A DNA stretch of 28,975 bases from an uncultured Muribaculaceae bacterium (GCA_910579035.1 CAJTSR010000032.1:1-28975); one strand, 5' to 3'. Positions 13,582 through 21,764 are shown, numbered from the stretch's first letter. Translations and numbers: made by a program. The notes: generated by a model not told the origin, from the letters alone.

Positions 13582-14785
13582 CGAGTCCGTTGCGGAGTTG
13601 AACGTTGTGGTATATCTTCATGGGGTTGGCCATGATGCGGGTGAACCCTTTCACATCGTCGGCGCTCCACGCCTTGTTCACCTCGCCGTATTCGCCGAAG
13701 TCGGTCTTCATAAGGTCGAAAGGCGAATCGACGCCCACGAGGGTGTAGGACAGCGGGCGCAGGGTGAGCTCGACAGTTCCGGTGACGTTGCGTTGCGAGG
13801 TTTCCAGATATGCCTCCATTTCGCGCATTACAGGCTCCAGATACTGGCTCTCGTGGAGGAACATGCCGTACCAATTGCCGATCTGGTCCTTCCAGTACTG
13901 CTGCCACTTGGTGAGGGTGTGCTTTTCGAGCATCTTGTGCGCCGCGATGATGAGTATCGGGCCGGCAGCCTCGAAGCCCACGCGGCCCTTGATGCCGATT
14001 ATGGTGTCGCCGATGTGCATATCGCGGCCTATGCCGTAGCGTCCGCCGATGGCTTCGACCTCGCGTATGGCTTCGACGGGATTGTCGAAGTGCTTGCCGT
14101 TTACGGCTTTAAGCTGGCCTTTCTCGAAAGTGAGGGTTAGCTTTTCCTCGCCCGTTTCCACCACTTGGCTGGGATAAGCGCTGTCGGGCAGCGTCTGCTC
14201 CGAGTGGAGGGTTTCCTTGCCGCCTATGCTGGTGCCCCACAGGCCCTTGTTGATGGAATACTCCATCTTTTTGAAGTCGGCCTCGAAACCGTGGTTGCGC
14301 AGGTATTCGATTTCATACTCGCGGGTGAGGGTCATGTCGCGGGTAGGGGTGATTATCTCTATCTCGGGGGCGAGAATCTGGAAGGTGAGGTCGAAACGCA
14401 CTTGGTCGTTGCCGGCGCCGGTCGAGCCGTGGGCAACGGCGTCTGCGCCTATTTCCTTGGCGTAGTTGATAATAGCCATAGCTTGGAATATGCGCTCGGA
14501 CGACACGCTGATAGGGTATGTGCCGTTGCGGAGCACGTTTCCGGCTATCATGTACTTTATGGAGCGGTCGTAGTATTCCCCGGTGACGTCGAGGGTGGCG
14601 TGGGAGGCGGCGCCGAGAGCAAGGGCGCGCTTCTCTATGTTGGCGAGTTCTTCGGGACCGAAGCCGCCGGTGTTGGCTATGGCAGTGTGAACTTCGTAAC
14701 CGAGGTCTTCGGAGAGGTATTTGGCGGCAAAAGATGTGTCGAGGCCGCCGCTGAATGCGAGTACTACTTTTTTCTTATTGTTCAT
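13574..14785 (-). CDS. argG: Argininosuccinate synthase
   Basis: ATP-dependent ligation of citrulline and aspartate to argininosuccinate. The 403-residue protein shows the PP-loop FSGGLDTS at 11-18, AHGSTGAGNDQVRFDL for citrulline/aspartate binding and the later GRYGIGRDMHIGDTIIGIKGR block. Position 14785 gives MNNKKKVVLAFSGGLDTS, the expected start. It is the second gene of the arginine operon, 16 bp after the GNAT gene stop codon, and is followed by argC with an 8-bp overlap. Confidence 0.96.
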   Translation of the reverse strand: MNNKKKVVLAFSGGLDTSFAAKYLSEDLGYEVHTAIANTGGFGPEELANIEKRALALGAASHATLDVTGEYYDRSIKYMIAGNVLRNGTYPISVSSERIFQAMAIINYAKEIGADAVAHGSTGAGNDQVRFDLTFQILAPEIEIITPTRDMTLTREYEIEYLRNHGFEADFKKMEYSINKGLWGTSIGGKETLHSEQTLPDSAYPSQVVETGEEKLTLTFEKGQLKAVNGKHFDNPVEAIREVEAIGGRYGIGRDMHIGDTIIGIKGRVGFEAAGPILIIAAHKMLEKHTLTKWQQYWKDQIGNWYGMFLHESQYLEPVMREMEAYLETSQRNVTGTVELTLRPLSYTLVGVDSPFDLMKTDFGEYGEVNKAWSADDVKGFTRIMANPMKIYHNVQLRNGLDE

Positions 14786-14801
14786 AATTGTGTATGAGCT
14801 G

Positions 14802-15419
14802 CTATTTGAGGTGAAGGAGTGATTTTATTTTGTTGCCGAGCCACATAGTGTAGGGGCGGCTTTTCGACGGCCTTTCGAGTCGTGCCTTGGGGTCGTAGAG
14901 CATGCCTGTGCATAGGCACATGCGGCGGTTGTTGCGCTGGAGTATGTCGTAGTTGACACAGCCCTGACAGCCAGCCCAGAACTCGTCGTCGCTGGTAAGC
15001 TCGGAGAATGTTACGGGCTTGTAGCCTATCTGCGAATTGAGCTTCATCACCGGGAGCGATGTGGTGATGGAGAAAATCTTTGCAAAGGGGAATCTTAGCC
15101 GGGCCAGCTCGAAAGTCTTTGTCTTGATGCGCGCGGCAAGCCCCAATCGTCGGAATTCGGGGTCGACGATTAGGCCTGATGTGGCCACATAATCACCATG
15201 TTCCCAGCTCTCTATATAGCTAAAGCCTATTAGCCTGTCATCGCAGAGAGCCACCACAGCCTTGCCGCCGCTTATCTTTTTGGCGATATATTCAGGCGAG
15301 CGTCGCGCTATGCCTGTGCCGCGTTGCAAGGCCGATTCATAGATGAGGTTCACTATCGTTTCGGCATACTTGGTATGCTCTTCCGAGGCAAACATCACCT
15401 TAATCTGGTCGTTGTTCAT
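14802..15419 (-). CDS. GNAT-family N-acylglutamate synthase-like protein
   Basis: First gene of the arginine operon, 205 residues from the start at 15419 (MNNDQIKVMFASEEH). The GNAT fold is marked by the acyl-CoA pyrophosphate loop EFRRLGLAARIKT (88-100) after the SGLIVD strand. Its place at the head of a complete arginine operon with no argA or argJ points to N-acylglutamate synthesis. From memory, a related GNAT gene in the Bacteroides thetaiotaomicron arginine cluster was linked by mutant fitness work to N-acyl(succinyl)glutamate synthesis. Unusual is a four-cysteine cluster near the C-terminus: Cys151, Cys154, Cys168 and Cys170 (CxxC-x13-CxC), which could bind a metal. The frame extends 20 codons upstream to 15479, but those codons lie in the leader, and 15419 fits the family start. 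Confidence 0.8.
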   Translation of the reverse strand: MNNDQIKVMFASEEHTKYAETIVNLIYESALQRGTGIARRSPEYIAKKISGGKAVVALCDDRLIGFSYIESWEHGDYVATSGLIVDPEFRRLGLAARIKTKTFELARLRFPFAKIFSITTSLPVMKLNSQIGYKPVTFSELTSDDEFWAGCQGCVNYDILQRNNRRMCLCTGMLYDPKARLERPSKSRPYTMWLGNKIKSLLHLK

Positions 15420-15476
15420 CTTTGGCTGCTGATGTTCCTTTGTGTAAGTTGTAAGAAGTTGATAGATAAAATTGCG

Positions 15477-15484
15477 CAAAGGTA
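15477..15484 (-). promoter_or_regulatory. Predicted -7 box for the arginine operon
   Basis: TACCTTTG on the minus strand matches TAnnTTTG and is followed by GCGC, as in front of korA. No TTTG sits 19-21 bp upstream, so the -33 half is weak. Transcription would begin near 15470, about 50 nt before the GNAT start codon. No clear ArgR-box palindrome was recognised by eye. Confidence 0.45.
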
Positions 15485-15570
15485 CACATTAATTTGCAAA
15501 AAGATTGCGGTTGCTTGTCTGCGGCGCTGTTTGTGGCGATTTTTTACGAAAATTTATTAAACAGAAACAT

Positions 15571-15620
15571 AAAAAGGCGGGAGTATGAAGCATTTTAACA
15601 AAACTTCATACTCCCGCCTT
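15571..15620 (-). terminator. Rho-independent terminator of the recF operon
   Basis: A 17-bp perfect stem, AAGGCGGGAGTATGAAG (15574-15590) and its complement (15604-15620), with a 13-nt loop. Reading on the minus strand it is followed by TTTTT (15575-15571). It ends the operon whose last gene stops at 15636. The stem could also work weakly on the plus strand, but no plus-strand gene leads into it. Confidence 0.85.
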
Positions 15621-15635
15621 ATGCGGTATATAGTC

Positions 15636-16076
15636 CTATTTGGAGAGTTCGCGACCTTCGTAGGCCGAAAGGTCGCGGCGCCATTGGTTGCTGATGGGTT
15701 CGGCCTGCGCGGTGGCCACGTTGAAGCCCACCATCACGGTGCGGCATATGCACTTCACCTGTGAGCGCTCGTCGATTATGCGCTGCTCCATCACCAGGGA
15801 GCTGTTGGCTATCGACACCACGGCGGTGAGTACCTCGAGGCGGTCGTCGATGTATGCAGGGGCGTAAAAATCGCAGTTTATGTTGGCTACGACCACTCCG
15901 AGGCGCCTTGGATCGAACTCGCCGCCCATGAACTGGCGGAAGTAGTGCATCTTGGCAAGGTCGGCAAACTGCATGTATACCGAGTTGTTGAGATGGCCGA
16001 ACATGTCGACGTCGTTGAACCGTGTCTGCACCGGTGTGCGGTGGTGAAATTCAAATTTGGCTTCCGGAATATTCAT
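15636..16076 (-). CDS. Acyl-CoA thioesterase, hotdog (4HBT) family
   Basis: 146-residue hotdog-fold protein. The 4HBT signature TRFNDVDMFGHLNNSVYMQF lies at 18-37, with Asp24 as the likely catalytic acid plus the GHLNN turn. Such enzymes hydrolyse acyl-CoA or related thioesters; the substrate cannot be told from sequence. The frame is open to 16262 but the real start is 16076 (MNIPEAKFEFHHRTPV), whose ATG overlaps the stop codon of the DciA-like gene by 4 bp. It is the last gene of its operon and is followed by a strong terminator. Confidence 0.87.
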   Translation of the reverse strand: MNIPEAKFEFHHRTPVQTRFNDVDMFGHLNNSVYMQFADLAKMHYFRQFMGGEFDPRRLGVVVANINCDFYAPAYIDDRLEVLTAVVSIANSSLVMEQRIIDERSQVKCICRTVMVGFNVATAQAEPISNQWRRDLSAYEGRELSK

Positions 16077-16363
16077 AATATTTTTATGTCGTTGATTATC
16101 TCTGCCCCCGCGGCCTCGTTGAGCTGCCTTACGAGCAGCGGGCGCAGATAGGATAGTTCTTCTTTCAATGATGCTGAAACTATGTGCACTTTCAGCACGG
16201 TGCCTTCCACGTAGATGCGGCCGGTGTAGTCGTTTATGTGCTTGCCCACGACCTGCGGCCACACGGCCTCTATGCTGTGGCGCTGATATTGCGGGCGGAG
16301 GCCTGTGGCGTCGATCATATTCTCGATTATGGCACCGAGAAGCCGCGGCTCTCTGCGTTTCAT
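16073..16363 (-). CDS. DUF721 / DciA-family protein
   Basis: A 96-residue DUF721 protein, a family that includes DciA, which recruits or loads the replicative helicase in bacteria lacking DnaC/DnaI. The family pattern WPQVVGKHINDYTGRIYVEGTVLKVHIVSASLKEELSYLRPLLVRQLNE is recognisable in parts: a W-x-x-V-VG motif, a short beta strand pair and an L-x-x-EL-x-x-L helix. The start at 16363 (MKRREPRLLG) overlaps the recF stop by 4 bp; an upstream ATG at 16402 lies inside recF and is less likely. The recF-DUF721 neighbourhood is common in Bacteroidetes and in other phyla and supports a DNA replication role. Confidence 0.85.
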   Translation of the reverse strand: MKRREPRLLGAIIENMIDATGLRPQYQRHSIEAVWPQVVGKHINDYTGRIYVEGTVLKVHIVSASLKEELSYLRPLLVRQLNEAAGAEIINDIKIL

Positions 16364-17481
16364 TGCTCTATGGTGCTGAAAACTCCTTGCTCCACGTGCC
16401 ACAGGCGGTATGCTCCGCCGTCGTCGCTGCCCGGTATGTCGGCCACGATTTCGTCGAGGTGCTTGCGGTTGGTGTCGGTGATGAAAATCTGGCCGAAGGT
16501 ACCAGAACCGCCCACAAGGGCCATTATGCGCCGCACGCGGCCTGCGTCGAGTTTGTCGAAAATGTCGTCGAGCAGCAGCAGGGGGTTAAGGCCGAGGCTT
16601 TCACGCAGAAGTTCGTACTGGGCGAAGCGAAGAGCCGACGTGAATGTCTTGGTCTGTCCCTGCGACGCGGAGCGTTTGACGGGCATGCCGTCGAGGGAAA
16701 ACTCGATGTCGTCGCGATGCGGGCCGGAGGCCGTAAACCGCAGCAGGCGGTCGCGCTGACGCATGGCGCGCAGGTGCTCGGCGAGGCCGCCCTCGTCGGA
16801 GTAGTCGTTGCCGGTGTAGCGCAGGCGGGCGTCTTCGGAACAGTCGGCTATGGCCTGATAGTAAGGCGTGAAGATTTCCTGCAGCCTCGCTATGTTGGCC
16901 TTCCGCTGGCGGCTTATGTAGTTGGCGGCTATTTCGAGCTGTGCTTCGAGGGCGTCGAAGAGGGTGTTGTCGCCGCTTTCCTGCTTGAGCAGCTTGTTGC
17001 GCTGCTCGAGGGCATGGTTGTAGCGGAGCAGGGCGTCGAGGTACGGCGTGTCGCGCTGCGATATTATCTGGTCGATAAAGCGTCGTCGCTCTGCCGGCTC
17101 GCCGCCAACGAGGCTCATGTCGGCCGGCGAGAGCAGCACCAGCGGGAAGGCGCCTATGTGCTCGGCAAGCCGCTTGTAGGGCTTGCCGGAGCGCTTGAAG
17201 CTCTTCCGGTGTCCCGGCTGCACGGCGGCTGCCACTTCCTCGTCGAGTCCTCGGCGCGCGTAGCGGCCGCGCAGCATGGCGAAACTTTCGCCACGCCGCA
17301 CGAGCATGCCGTCCTGAGCGCCGGTGAAGCTCTTGCAGAAGCTTAGAAAATAGAGGGCGTCGAGCAGATTGCTCTTGCCCATGCCGTTGTCGCCGAGGAA
17401 ACAATTGATTTTCGGCGAGAACTCCAGTCTTGCCGACTCAATATTCTTGAAATTAGTAAGTATAAGCTCCCGCAGTATCAT
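16360..17481 (-). CDS. recF: DNA replication and repair protein RecF
   Basis: A 373-residue SMC-like ATPase that helps load RecA at gaps with RecO and RecR. It begins MILRELILTNFKNI, and the Walker A motif GDNGMGKSN lies at 30-38, with a SQGQTK signature-like segment and Walker B LLLLDDIFDKLD (Asp-Asp) near the C-terminal third. The GxNGxGKSN form and LxNFRN-like start are diagnostic for RecF. The start at 17481 overlaps the esterase stop by 4 bp, so the longer frame to 17538 is not used. It is followed by the DUF721 gene with a 4-bp overlap. Confidence 0.95.
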   Translation of the reverse strand: MILRELILTNFKNIESARLEFSPKINCFLGDNGMGKSNLLDALYFLSFCKSFTGAQDGMLVRRGESFAMLRGRYARRGLDEEVAAAVQPGHRKSFKRSGKPYKRLAEHIGAFPLVLLSPADMSLVGGEPAERRRFIDQIISQRDTPYLDALLRYNHALEQRNKLLKQESGDNTLFDALEAQLEIAANYISRQRKANIARLQEIFTPYYQAIADCSEDARLRYTGNDYSDEGGLAEHLRAMRQRDRLLRFTASGPHRDDIEFSLDGMPVKRSASQGQTKTFTSALRFAQYELLRESLGLNPLLLLDDIFDKLDAGRVRRIMALVGGSGTFGQIFITDTNRKHLDEIVADIPGSDDGGAYRLWHVEQGVFSTIEQ

Positions 17482-18290
17482 TTGCGACGGAAGGCCTGGT
17501 TGAAGAACAGCAGGTGGTACAGTATCGAGTTGGCCCAATACTTGTGGCTGTGGTTGCCGGGACGCACTGTGTAGTCGTGTGGTATGTCGGCCGCGAGCAT
17601 GTCGGCGTGGAGCTTGTCGTTTACCTTGGCGAAAAAGTCGTCCTTGCCGCAGTCGAAAATGATGTTCAGCTTGGCTTCCTTAAGCTGCGGTATGAGGGTT
17701 GCCACAGTGTGGCTGTCCCACAGCGCGGGATCTTCCTCGAGCGTTTTGCCGAGCAGTTTGGCCATGCCCCAGCTTTTCGGGAAGGGGCGTATGTCGACGC
17801 CGCCGCTCATGCTGCCCGCGTTGCCGAACACTTCGGGGTGGCGTGCGGCGAGGTAGAGCGCTCCGTGGCCGCCCATGCTGAGGCCTGTCACGGCGCGCAT
17901 GCCGCGCTCGGGCATCGTGGGGAAATTGGCGTCGATATAAGGCACGAGGTCTTTGACTATGAACGACTCCATCTGCATCTTGGGGTTGGAGGGGGAGTCC
18001 CAGTACCAGCTGTCGCGTCCGTCGGGCATCACGAGCACCATGCCGAGGCGGTCGGCGAGCTGTCCGAGGCGCGGCTGTGTGCGGCACCATGCGCGGTAGT
18101 CGCCTCCGTAGCCGTTGAGAAGGTATACCGAGGGGTATTTCTGGCCTTGGGATCCGTCAGGGGTTATCACTGTCACTTTCATGGGGCTTTCGAGGCGTGT
18201 GGTGGCCACCGTCACGGTGTCGACCGAGAAAGCCTTTGCGCATGCGCAGCCTATGATGGCGAGCGCGATGATTGAGAATAGCTGTTTCAT
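17478..18290 (-). CDS. Exported alpha/beta-hydrolase esterase (esterase D / CE1-like)
   Basis: 270 residues with an N-terminal export signal (MKQLFSIIALAIIGCACAKA). The first Cys (Cys15, preceded by IIG) could be a lipobox, but signal peptidase I cleavage near residue 20 is equally possible. The catalytic serine is Ser138 in GLSMGGHGALYLA. Asp217 or Asp218 (DCGKDD) and His247 or His249 (GNHSHKYW) complete a plausible triad. The YLLNGYGGDYRAW oxyanion region at 56-68 fits the esterase family (PF00756-type) that includes feruloyl/acetyl esterases and S-formylglutathione hydrolase. Its substrate is unknown. It sits in an operon with recF, apparently without functional connection. Confidence 0.85.
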   Translation of the reverse strand: MKQLFSIIALAIIGCACAKAFSVDTVTVATTRLESPMKVTVITPDGSQGQKYPSVYLLNGYGGDYRAWCRTQPRLGQLADRLGMVLVMPDGRDSWYWDSPSNPKMQMESFIVKDLVPYIDANFPTMPERGMRAVTGLSMGGHGALYLAARHPEVFGNAGSMSGGVDIRPFPKSWGMAKLLGKTLEEDPALWDSHTVATLIPQLKEAKLNIIFDCGKDDFFAKVNDKLHADMLAADIPHDYTVRPGNHSHKYWANSILYHLLFFNQAFRRK

Positions 18291-18338
18291 TCAGATGGTG
18301 TTTGATAATTTCTGTTGAAGCACAGGTTGGTGTATCCG

Positions 18339-18983
18339 TTATGAAGAGGGAGCGTCGTTGAGCTTGCGGCGTACAAAGTCGATTGCGAAGTCTGCCAGCT
18401 CGTCGATGGGCAGCGACGATGAGTCGAGGCACAGGTGGTAGCTGTGTGCGTGTCCCCACCGCTTGTCGGTGTAGAAATTGTAGAAATTGGCTCTTAGTTT
18501 GTTGGTGCGTTCGGCCAGTGCGCGGGCGTCCTGCTCCTTGGCCACGTCGCCACGCTCCATTATTCGCCTTACGCATTCTTCCATCGGGGCGTGGACGAAG
18601 ATGTTTACCACGTTGGGCAGGTCGCGGAGCACATAGTCGGCGCTGCGTCCCACTATCACGCAGGGTTCCGATGCGGCCAGTTCGTGCATGAGGTCGCACT
18701 GGGCGGAGTATGTGCTGTCGGAGCCTCCTCCGCCGGGATTGCCTATCCACGACATCGGGTAGAAACCCATCGAGAAAGGTATGACTCCTCCTACGACGCT
18801 CGGGGCGCGTTCGTCGTTCTTCTCGAAGTATTCGAGGTTGTACCCGGCTTTTTCTGCCGCTTTTACGAGCAGTTCCTTGTCGTAGAAGCTGATTCCGAGG
18901 CGTTCGGCTATCGCCCGTCCGAGGGCGCGCCCTCCGCTGCCGAAGCTGCGGCCTATCGTTATTACGTATCTTTGTGGTAACAT
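18339..18983 (-). CDS. Cytidylate kinase-like family protein
   Basis: A 214-residue P-loop protein of the cytidylate-kinase-like family. It has ITIGRSFGSGGRALGRAIAERLG at 9-31, in which GRSFGSGGR stands in for a classical GxxGSGKS loop with Arg in the place of Lys. YDKELLVKAAEKAG, CVIVGRSADYVL and FVHAPMEECVRRI match the CMP kinase-like NMP-binding and LID regions. True Cmk is usually a different gene in Bacteroidales, so this may phosphorylate another substrate. It is the first gene of the recF operon, 48 bp upstream of the esterase. Its start at 18983 follows closely on the terminator of the glycogen operon, and I found no clear promoter between them. Confidence 0.82.
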   Translation of the reverse strand: MLPQRYVITIGRSFGSGGRALGRAIAERLGISFYDKELLVKAAEKAGYNLEYFEKNDERAPSVVGGVIPFSMGFYPMSWIGNPGGGGSDSTYSAQCDLMHELAASEPCVIVGRSADYVLRDLPNVVNIFVHAPMEECVRRIMERGDVAKEQDARALAERTNKLRANFYNFYTDKRWGHAHSYHLCLDSSSLPIDELADFAIDFVRRKLNDAPSS

Positions 18984-19000
18984 CTTGTTTGTATGTCCGC

Positions 19001-19035
19001 AAAATCCCCGGAGCCTTGCGACTCCCGGGGATTTT
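19001..19035 (-). terminator. Terminator-like hairpin after the glycogen operon
   Basis: AAAATCCCCGG (19001-19011) pairs with CCGGGGATTTT (19025-19035) in a perfect 11-bp stem with a 13-nt loop. On the minus strand the stem ends in ATTTT. It lies 19 bp beyond the GH57 stop and 17 bp before the next gene's start codon, so some readthrough into the recF operon is possible. Confidence 0.65.
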
Positions 19036-19053
19036 ACGGGTTATTTAGCTGTG

Positions 19054-20472
19054 TTATGCCTTTTTATCGGCTTTTTTTGCTGTCTTGCGGGTTGTTGCCT
19101 TGCGGGTCTTGGGTTCTTTTGCCTTGGGGGCTTCTTCCTTGGGCTCTTCGCGGAGGCGGTGCTCGATATTGTACTGCTCGATGTTCTTGCGCATCGAGGC
19201 GAGTTCCTTGTTGAGGGTTTCGATTTCGGCTCCCTGGTTGGAGATGGTGAGCAGCAGGGCGTTAAGCTCCTCGGTTCCTACCTGCGAGGGGAATTCCTCC
19301 TCGACGCGCATCAGGAAGTCGGCCAGCACGTTCATATAGTTTGTGAATGCTGCAAACGGTGTTTCGTAGGGGCTGAACAGGCTGTGCATGGCGCCGTCGG
19401 CCTTGCGCTTGGTGCTCATGTAGAAGAAGTGGTCGCAGGTCTGGAGGTATTCCCAGTCCTGTTTGAGGCGGCGGTTGTCGCACTTGCGCACACGCTCTGC
19501 CACGGAGTACAGCTTCTCGAAAGCCTCGTTCTGGAGCCTGTTGCCGAGCCATGCCGATGTGTCGCGGGCCTCGTCGGCGCTCGATATGGGGTGCATGACG
19601 CTCAGCTCGCTCACAGGCTTGATTTTGGCAATGGCCTCGCTCGGTGTGAGGAAGTCGATGCCGCGTTCGGCGGCGAAGCGCGGAAGGGCTTCGAGGAACT
19701 GGAATATGCCGCTTGTGGCAGGCTGCATGTCGCCGAATGTTTCCAAGTTGAGGAAGATGTTGACAATCTGCTCCTCGGCGGGAGTCGACGCAATCCAGTC
19801 GATGTACTTGTCGGCGGTGAGGGGGTATTCGCTCCACGAGTAGTCGGAGAAGCGGAACGCTATGTCGTCGCTGAGCTTGGAGTTGCGCAGCAGCAGTTTC
19901 AGCTTGGGCGCCGATGCGGCTGTGTACACGTAGTTGGGCGATTTCCAGCCGAGTATGTGCTTTGCGCCTTCGGTGAGGGCGCCTTTGAAGCCCATCTCGA
20001 CAAGCTGCGGGGCAAGCTCGTCGAAGTATATCAGCTCGGTGTTGCGAACGACCTTGGGTGTGATGCCGAAGCGTGATTTGAGCATCGAGCAGGTGTCTTT
20101 GACCTGTGCTGCGAACTCTTCGGGGTCGGAGAGGCTGGCAAGCGAGTAGGCGTAGGGCTGTGCCACGAACTCCACGGCGCCGGTGGCTGCGAGGCGGCCG
20201 AGCACGTCGATAAACTCGGGCACGTACAGCTCGAACTGCTCGAATGCCACTCCAGATATGGCGATGGAGCAGCGGAAGCGACCCTCGCTCTGCTCTATCA
20301 TGCGCAGGAGTGTTTCGGCGGCGGGTATGTAGGAGTTGTGGGCGATGCGGCTCACGATGTCGTCGTTGAGGAAGTCGTCGAAGTAATAGTGGTCGCGCCC
20401 TATGTCGAAGAAGCGGTAGCGTTTAAGCCGGAAGGGCTGGTGTATTTCAAAGTTGAAACAGATAGCTTTCAT
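19054..20472 (-). CDS. GH57 family alpha-glucan-active enzyme
   Basis: 472-residue glycoside hydrolase family 57 enzyme, probably an amylase or 4-alpha-glucanotransferase acting on cytosolic glycogen. The family start is clear: MKAICFNFEIHQPFR, with the HQP motif at 11-13. The probable nucleophile is Glu146 (VVRNTELIYFDEL) and the probable acid is Asp210 (FRFSDYSWSEY). A coiled-coil-like segment around 405-440 is followed by a lysine/alanine-rich tail of about 30 residues at the C-terminus, an unusual addition. There is no signal peptide. It is the last gene of the operon, 29 bp after the glycosyltransferase. A similar debranching enzyme, GT and GH57 trio is, as I recall, present in Bacteroides. 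The exact reaction cannot be fixed from sequence. Confidence 0.9.
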   Translation of the reverse strand: MKAICFNFEIHQPFRLKRYRFFDIGRDHYYFDDFLNDDIVSRIAHNSYIPAAETLLRMIEQSEGRFRCSIAISGVAFEQFELYVPEFIDVLGRLAATGAVEFVAQPYAYSLASLSDPEEFAAQVKDTCSMLKSRFGITPKVVRNTELIYFDELAPQLVEMGFKGALTEGAKHILGWKSPNYVYTAASAPKLKLLLRNSKLSDDIAFRFSDYSWSEYPLTADKYIDWIASTPAEEQIVNIFLNLETFGDMQPATSGIFQFLEALPRFAAERGIDFLTPSEAIAKIKPVSELSVMHPISSADEARDTSAWLGNRLQNEAFEKLYSVAERVRKCDNRRLKQDWEYLQTCDHFFYMSTKRKADGAMHSLFSPYETPFAAFTNYMNVLADFLMRVEEEFPSQVGTEELNALLLTISNQGAEIETLNKELASMRKNIEQYNIEHRLREEPKEEAPKAKEPKTRKATTRKTAKKADKKA

Positions 20473-20501
20473 TATTCATTGATTTTGTCGGCAGACAGCC
20501 C

Positions 20502-21764
20502 TTAGCTTCTTCCGAGTACTTTGTTATAAATGTTGATTACTTTCTGGCCGGCCTTGTCCCATGTTATCTGGGCCACTTCTGCCAGTCCGTCCTCCCTCAG
20601 CTGCTTGTACAGCGCCGGGTAGGATATGATTGAGTGTATGGCGTCGGCCATGGCGTCGATATCCCAGTAGTCGGTCTTGATTACGTTGTCGAGGATTTCG
20701 GCGCAGCCGCTCTGCTTGGATATGATCGACGGCACGCCCATCTGCATTGCCTCGAGGGGCGATATGCCGAATGGTTCCGACACGGAGGGCATCATATAGA
20801 CGTCGCTTGCCTTGAGCATTTCGTACACCTGCCGTCCTTTTTGGAATCCGGGGAAGTGGAAGCGGTCGGCAATGCCTCGCTCGGCGGCGAGCTGTATCAT
20901 CTTGTCCATCATATCGCCAGAGCCTGCCATTACGAAGCGCACGTTGGAGCAGTTGCGCAGCACCTTGGCGGCGGCTTCGACAAAGTATTCCGGGCCTTTC
21001 TGCATGGTGATGCGGCCGAGGAATGTCACCACCTTTTCCTTGCTCTTGGGCATCTCGATGTCGAGGAGGTCCTGGCTCAGTGGCACCACGGCGTTATGCA
21101 CGGTGGTTACCTTGGCGGGATCCACGCCGTAGTGGTCGATCACTGTCTGGCGGGTGAGGTTGCTGACCGTTATTATGTGGTCGGCATGTGTCATGCCGTC
21201 GCGCTCTATGCCGTAGACAGTTGGGTTGGGCTTGCCTCGGGAGCGGTCGTACTCGGTGGCGTGCACGTGGATTACCAGCGGCTTGCCAGTCACCTGCTTG
21301 GCGTGTATGCCGGCAGGATATGTGAGCCAGTCGTGGCTGTGGATAATGTCGAAGTCGAGGGTGCGTGCGAGCACGCCTGCCATTATCGAGTAGTTGTTTA
21401 TTTCTTCGAGGAGGTTGGAGGGATATTTGCCGGAGAACTCTATGCAGCCGAGGTCGTTGGTGCGCATGTAGTTGAAGTCGGCGTATATGTGGTCGCGGAG
21501 TCGGTAGTACAGGTCGGGGTCCATTACGCGTCCGATGCGCGACTCTACGTAGTCGCGGTTCACGTCGCGCCATGCCACCGGCACCTGCGATGCGCCGATG
21601 ATGCGTGCGAAGCTTCGGTCTTCGTCGCCGAAAGGCTTGGGAATGACGAATGTGATGTCCATGTCGCCGCATTCCCACATGCCTCGTGTCAGGCCGTAGC
21701 TTGCCGTGCCGAGGCCTCCGAGGATATGGGGCGGAAATTCCCAACCGAACATTAATGCTTTCAT
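20502..21764 (-). CDS. GT4-type glycosyltransferase, probable glycogen synthase
   Basis: A 420-residue GT-B fold enzyme. The N-terminus (MKALMFGWEFPPHILGGLGTASYGLTRGMW) carries GGLG at 16-19, the acceptor-loop motif of glycogen synthases. HSHDWLTYPAG is at 142-152. The C-terminal nucleotide-sugar half has FLGRITMQKGPEYFVEA (248-264) and the E-x7-E motif with Glu330 and Glu338 (SEPFGISPLEAMQMG). It lies between a glycogen debranching enzyme and a GH57 enzyme, which supports glycogen chain elongation from a nucleotide glucose. The length is shorter than classical GlgA (about 470-480), and the donor (ADP- or UDP-glucose) is not determined. Confidence 0.87.
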   Translation of the reverse strand: MKALMFGWEFPPHILGGLGTASYGLTRGMWECGDMDITFVIPKPFGDEDRSFARIIGASQVPVAWRDVNRDYVESRIGRVMDPDLYYRLRDHIYADFNYMRTNDLGCIEFSGKYPSNLLEEINNYSIMAGVLARTLDFDIIHSHDWLTYPAGIHAKQVTGKPLVIHVHATEYDRSRGKPNPTVYGIERDGMTHADHIITVSNLTRQTVIDHYGVDPAKVTTVHNAVVPLSQDLLDIEMPKSKEKVVTFLGRITMQKGPEYFVEAAAKVLRNCSNVRFVMAGSGDMMDKMIQLAAERGIADRFHFPGFQKGRQVYEMLKASDVYMMPSVSEPFGISPLEAMQMGVPSIISKQSGCAEILDNVIKTDYWDIDAMADAIHSIISYPALYKQLREDGLAEVAQITWDKAGQKVINIYNKVLGRS

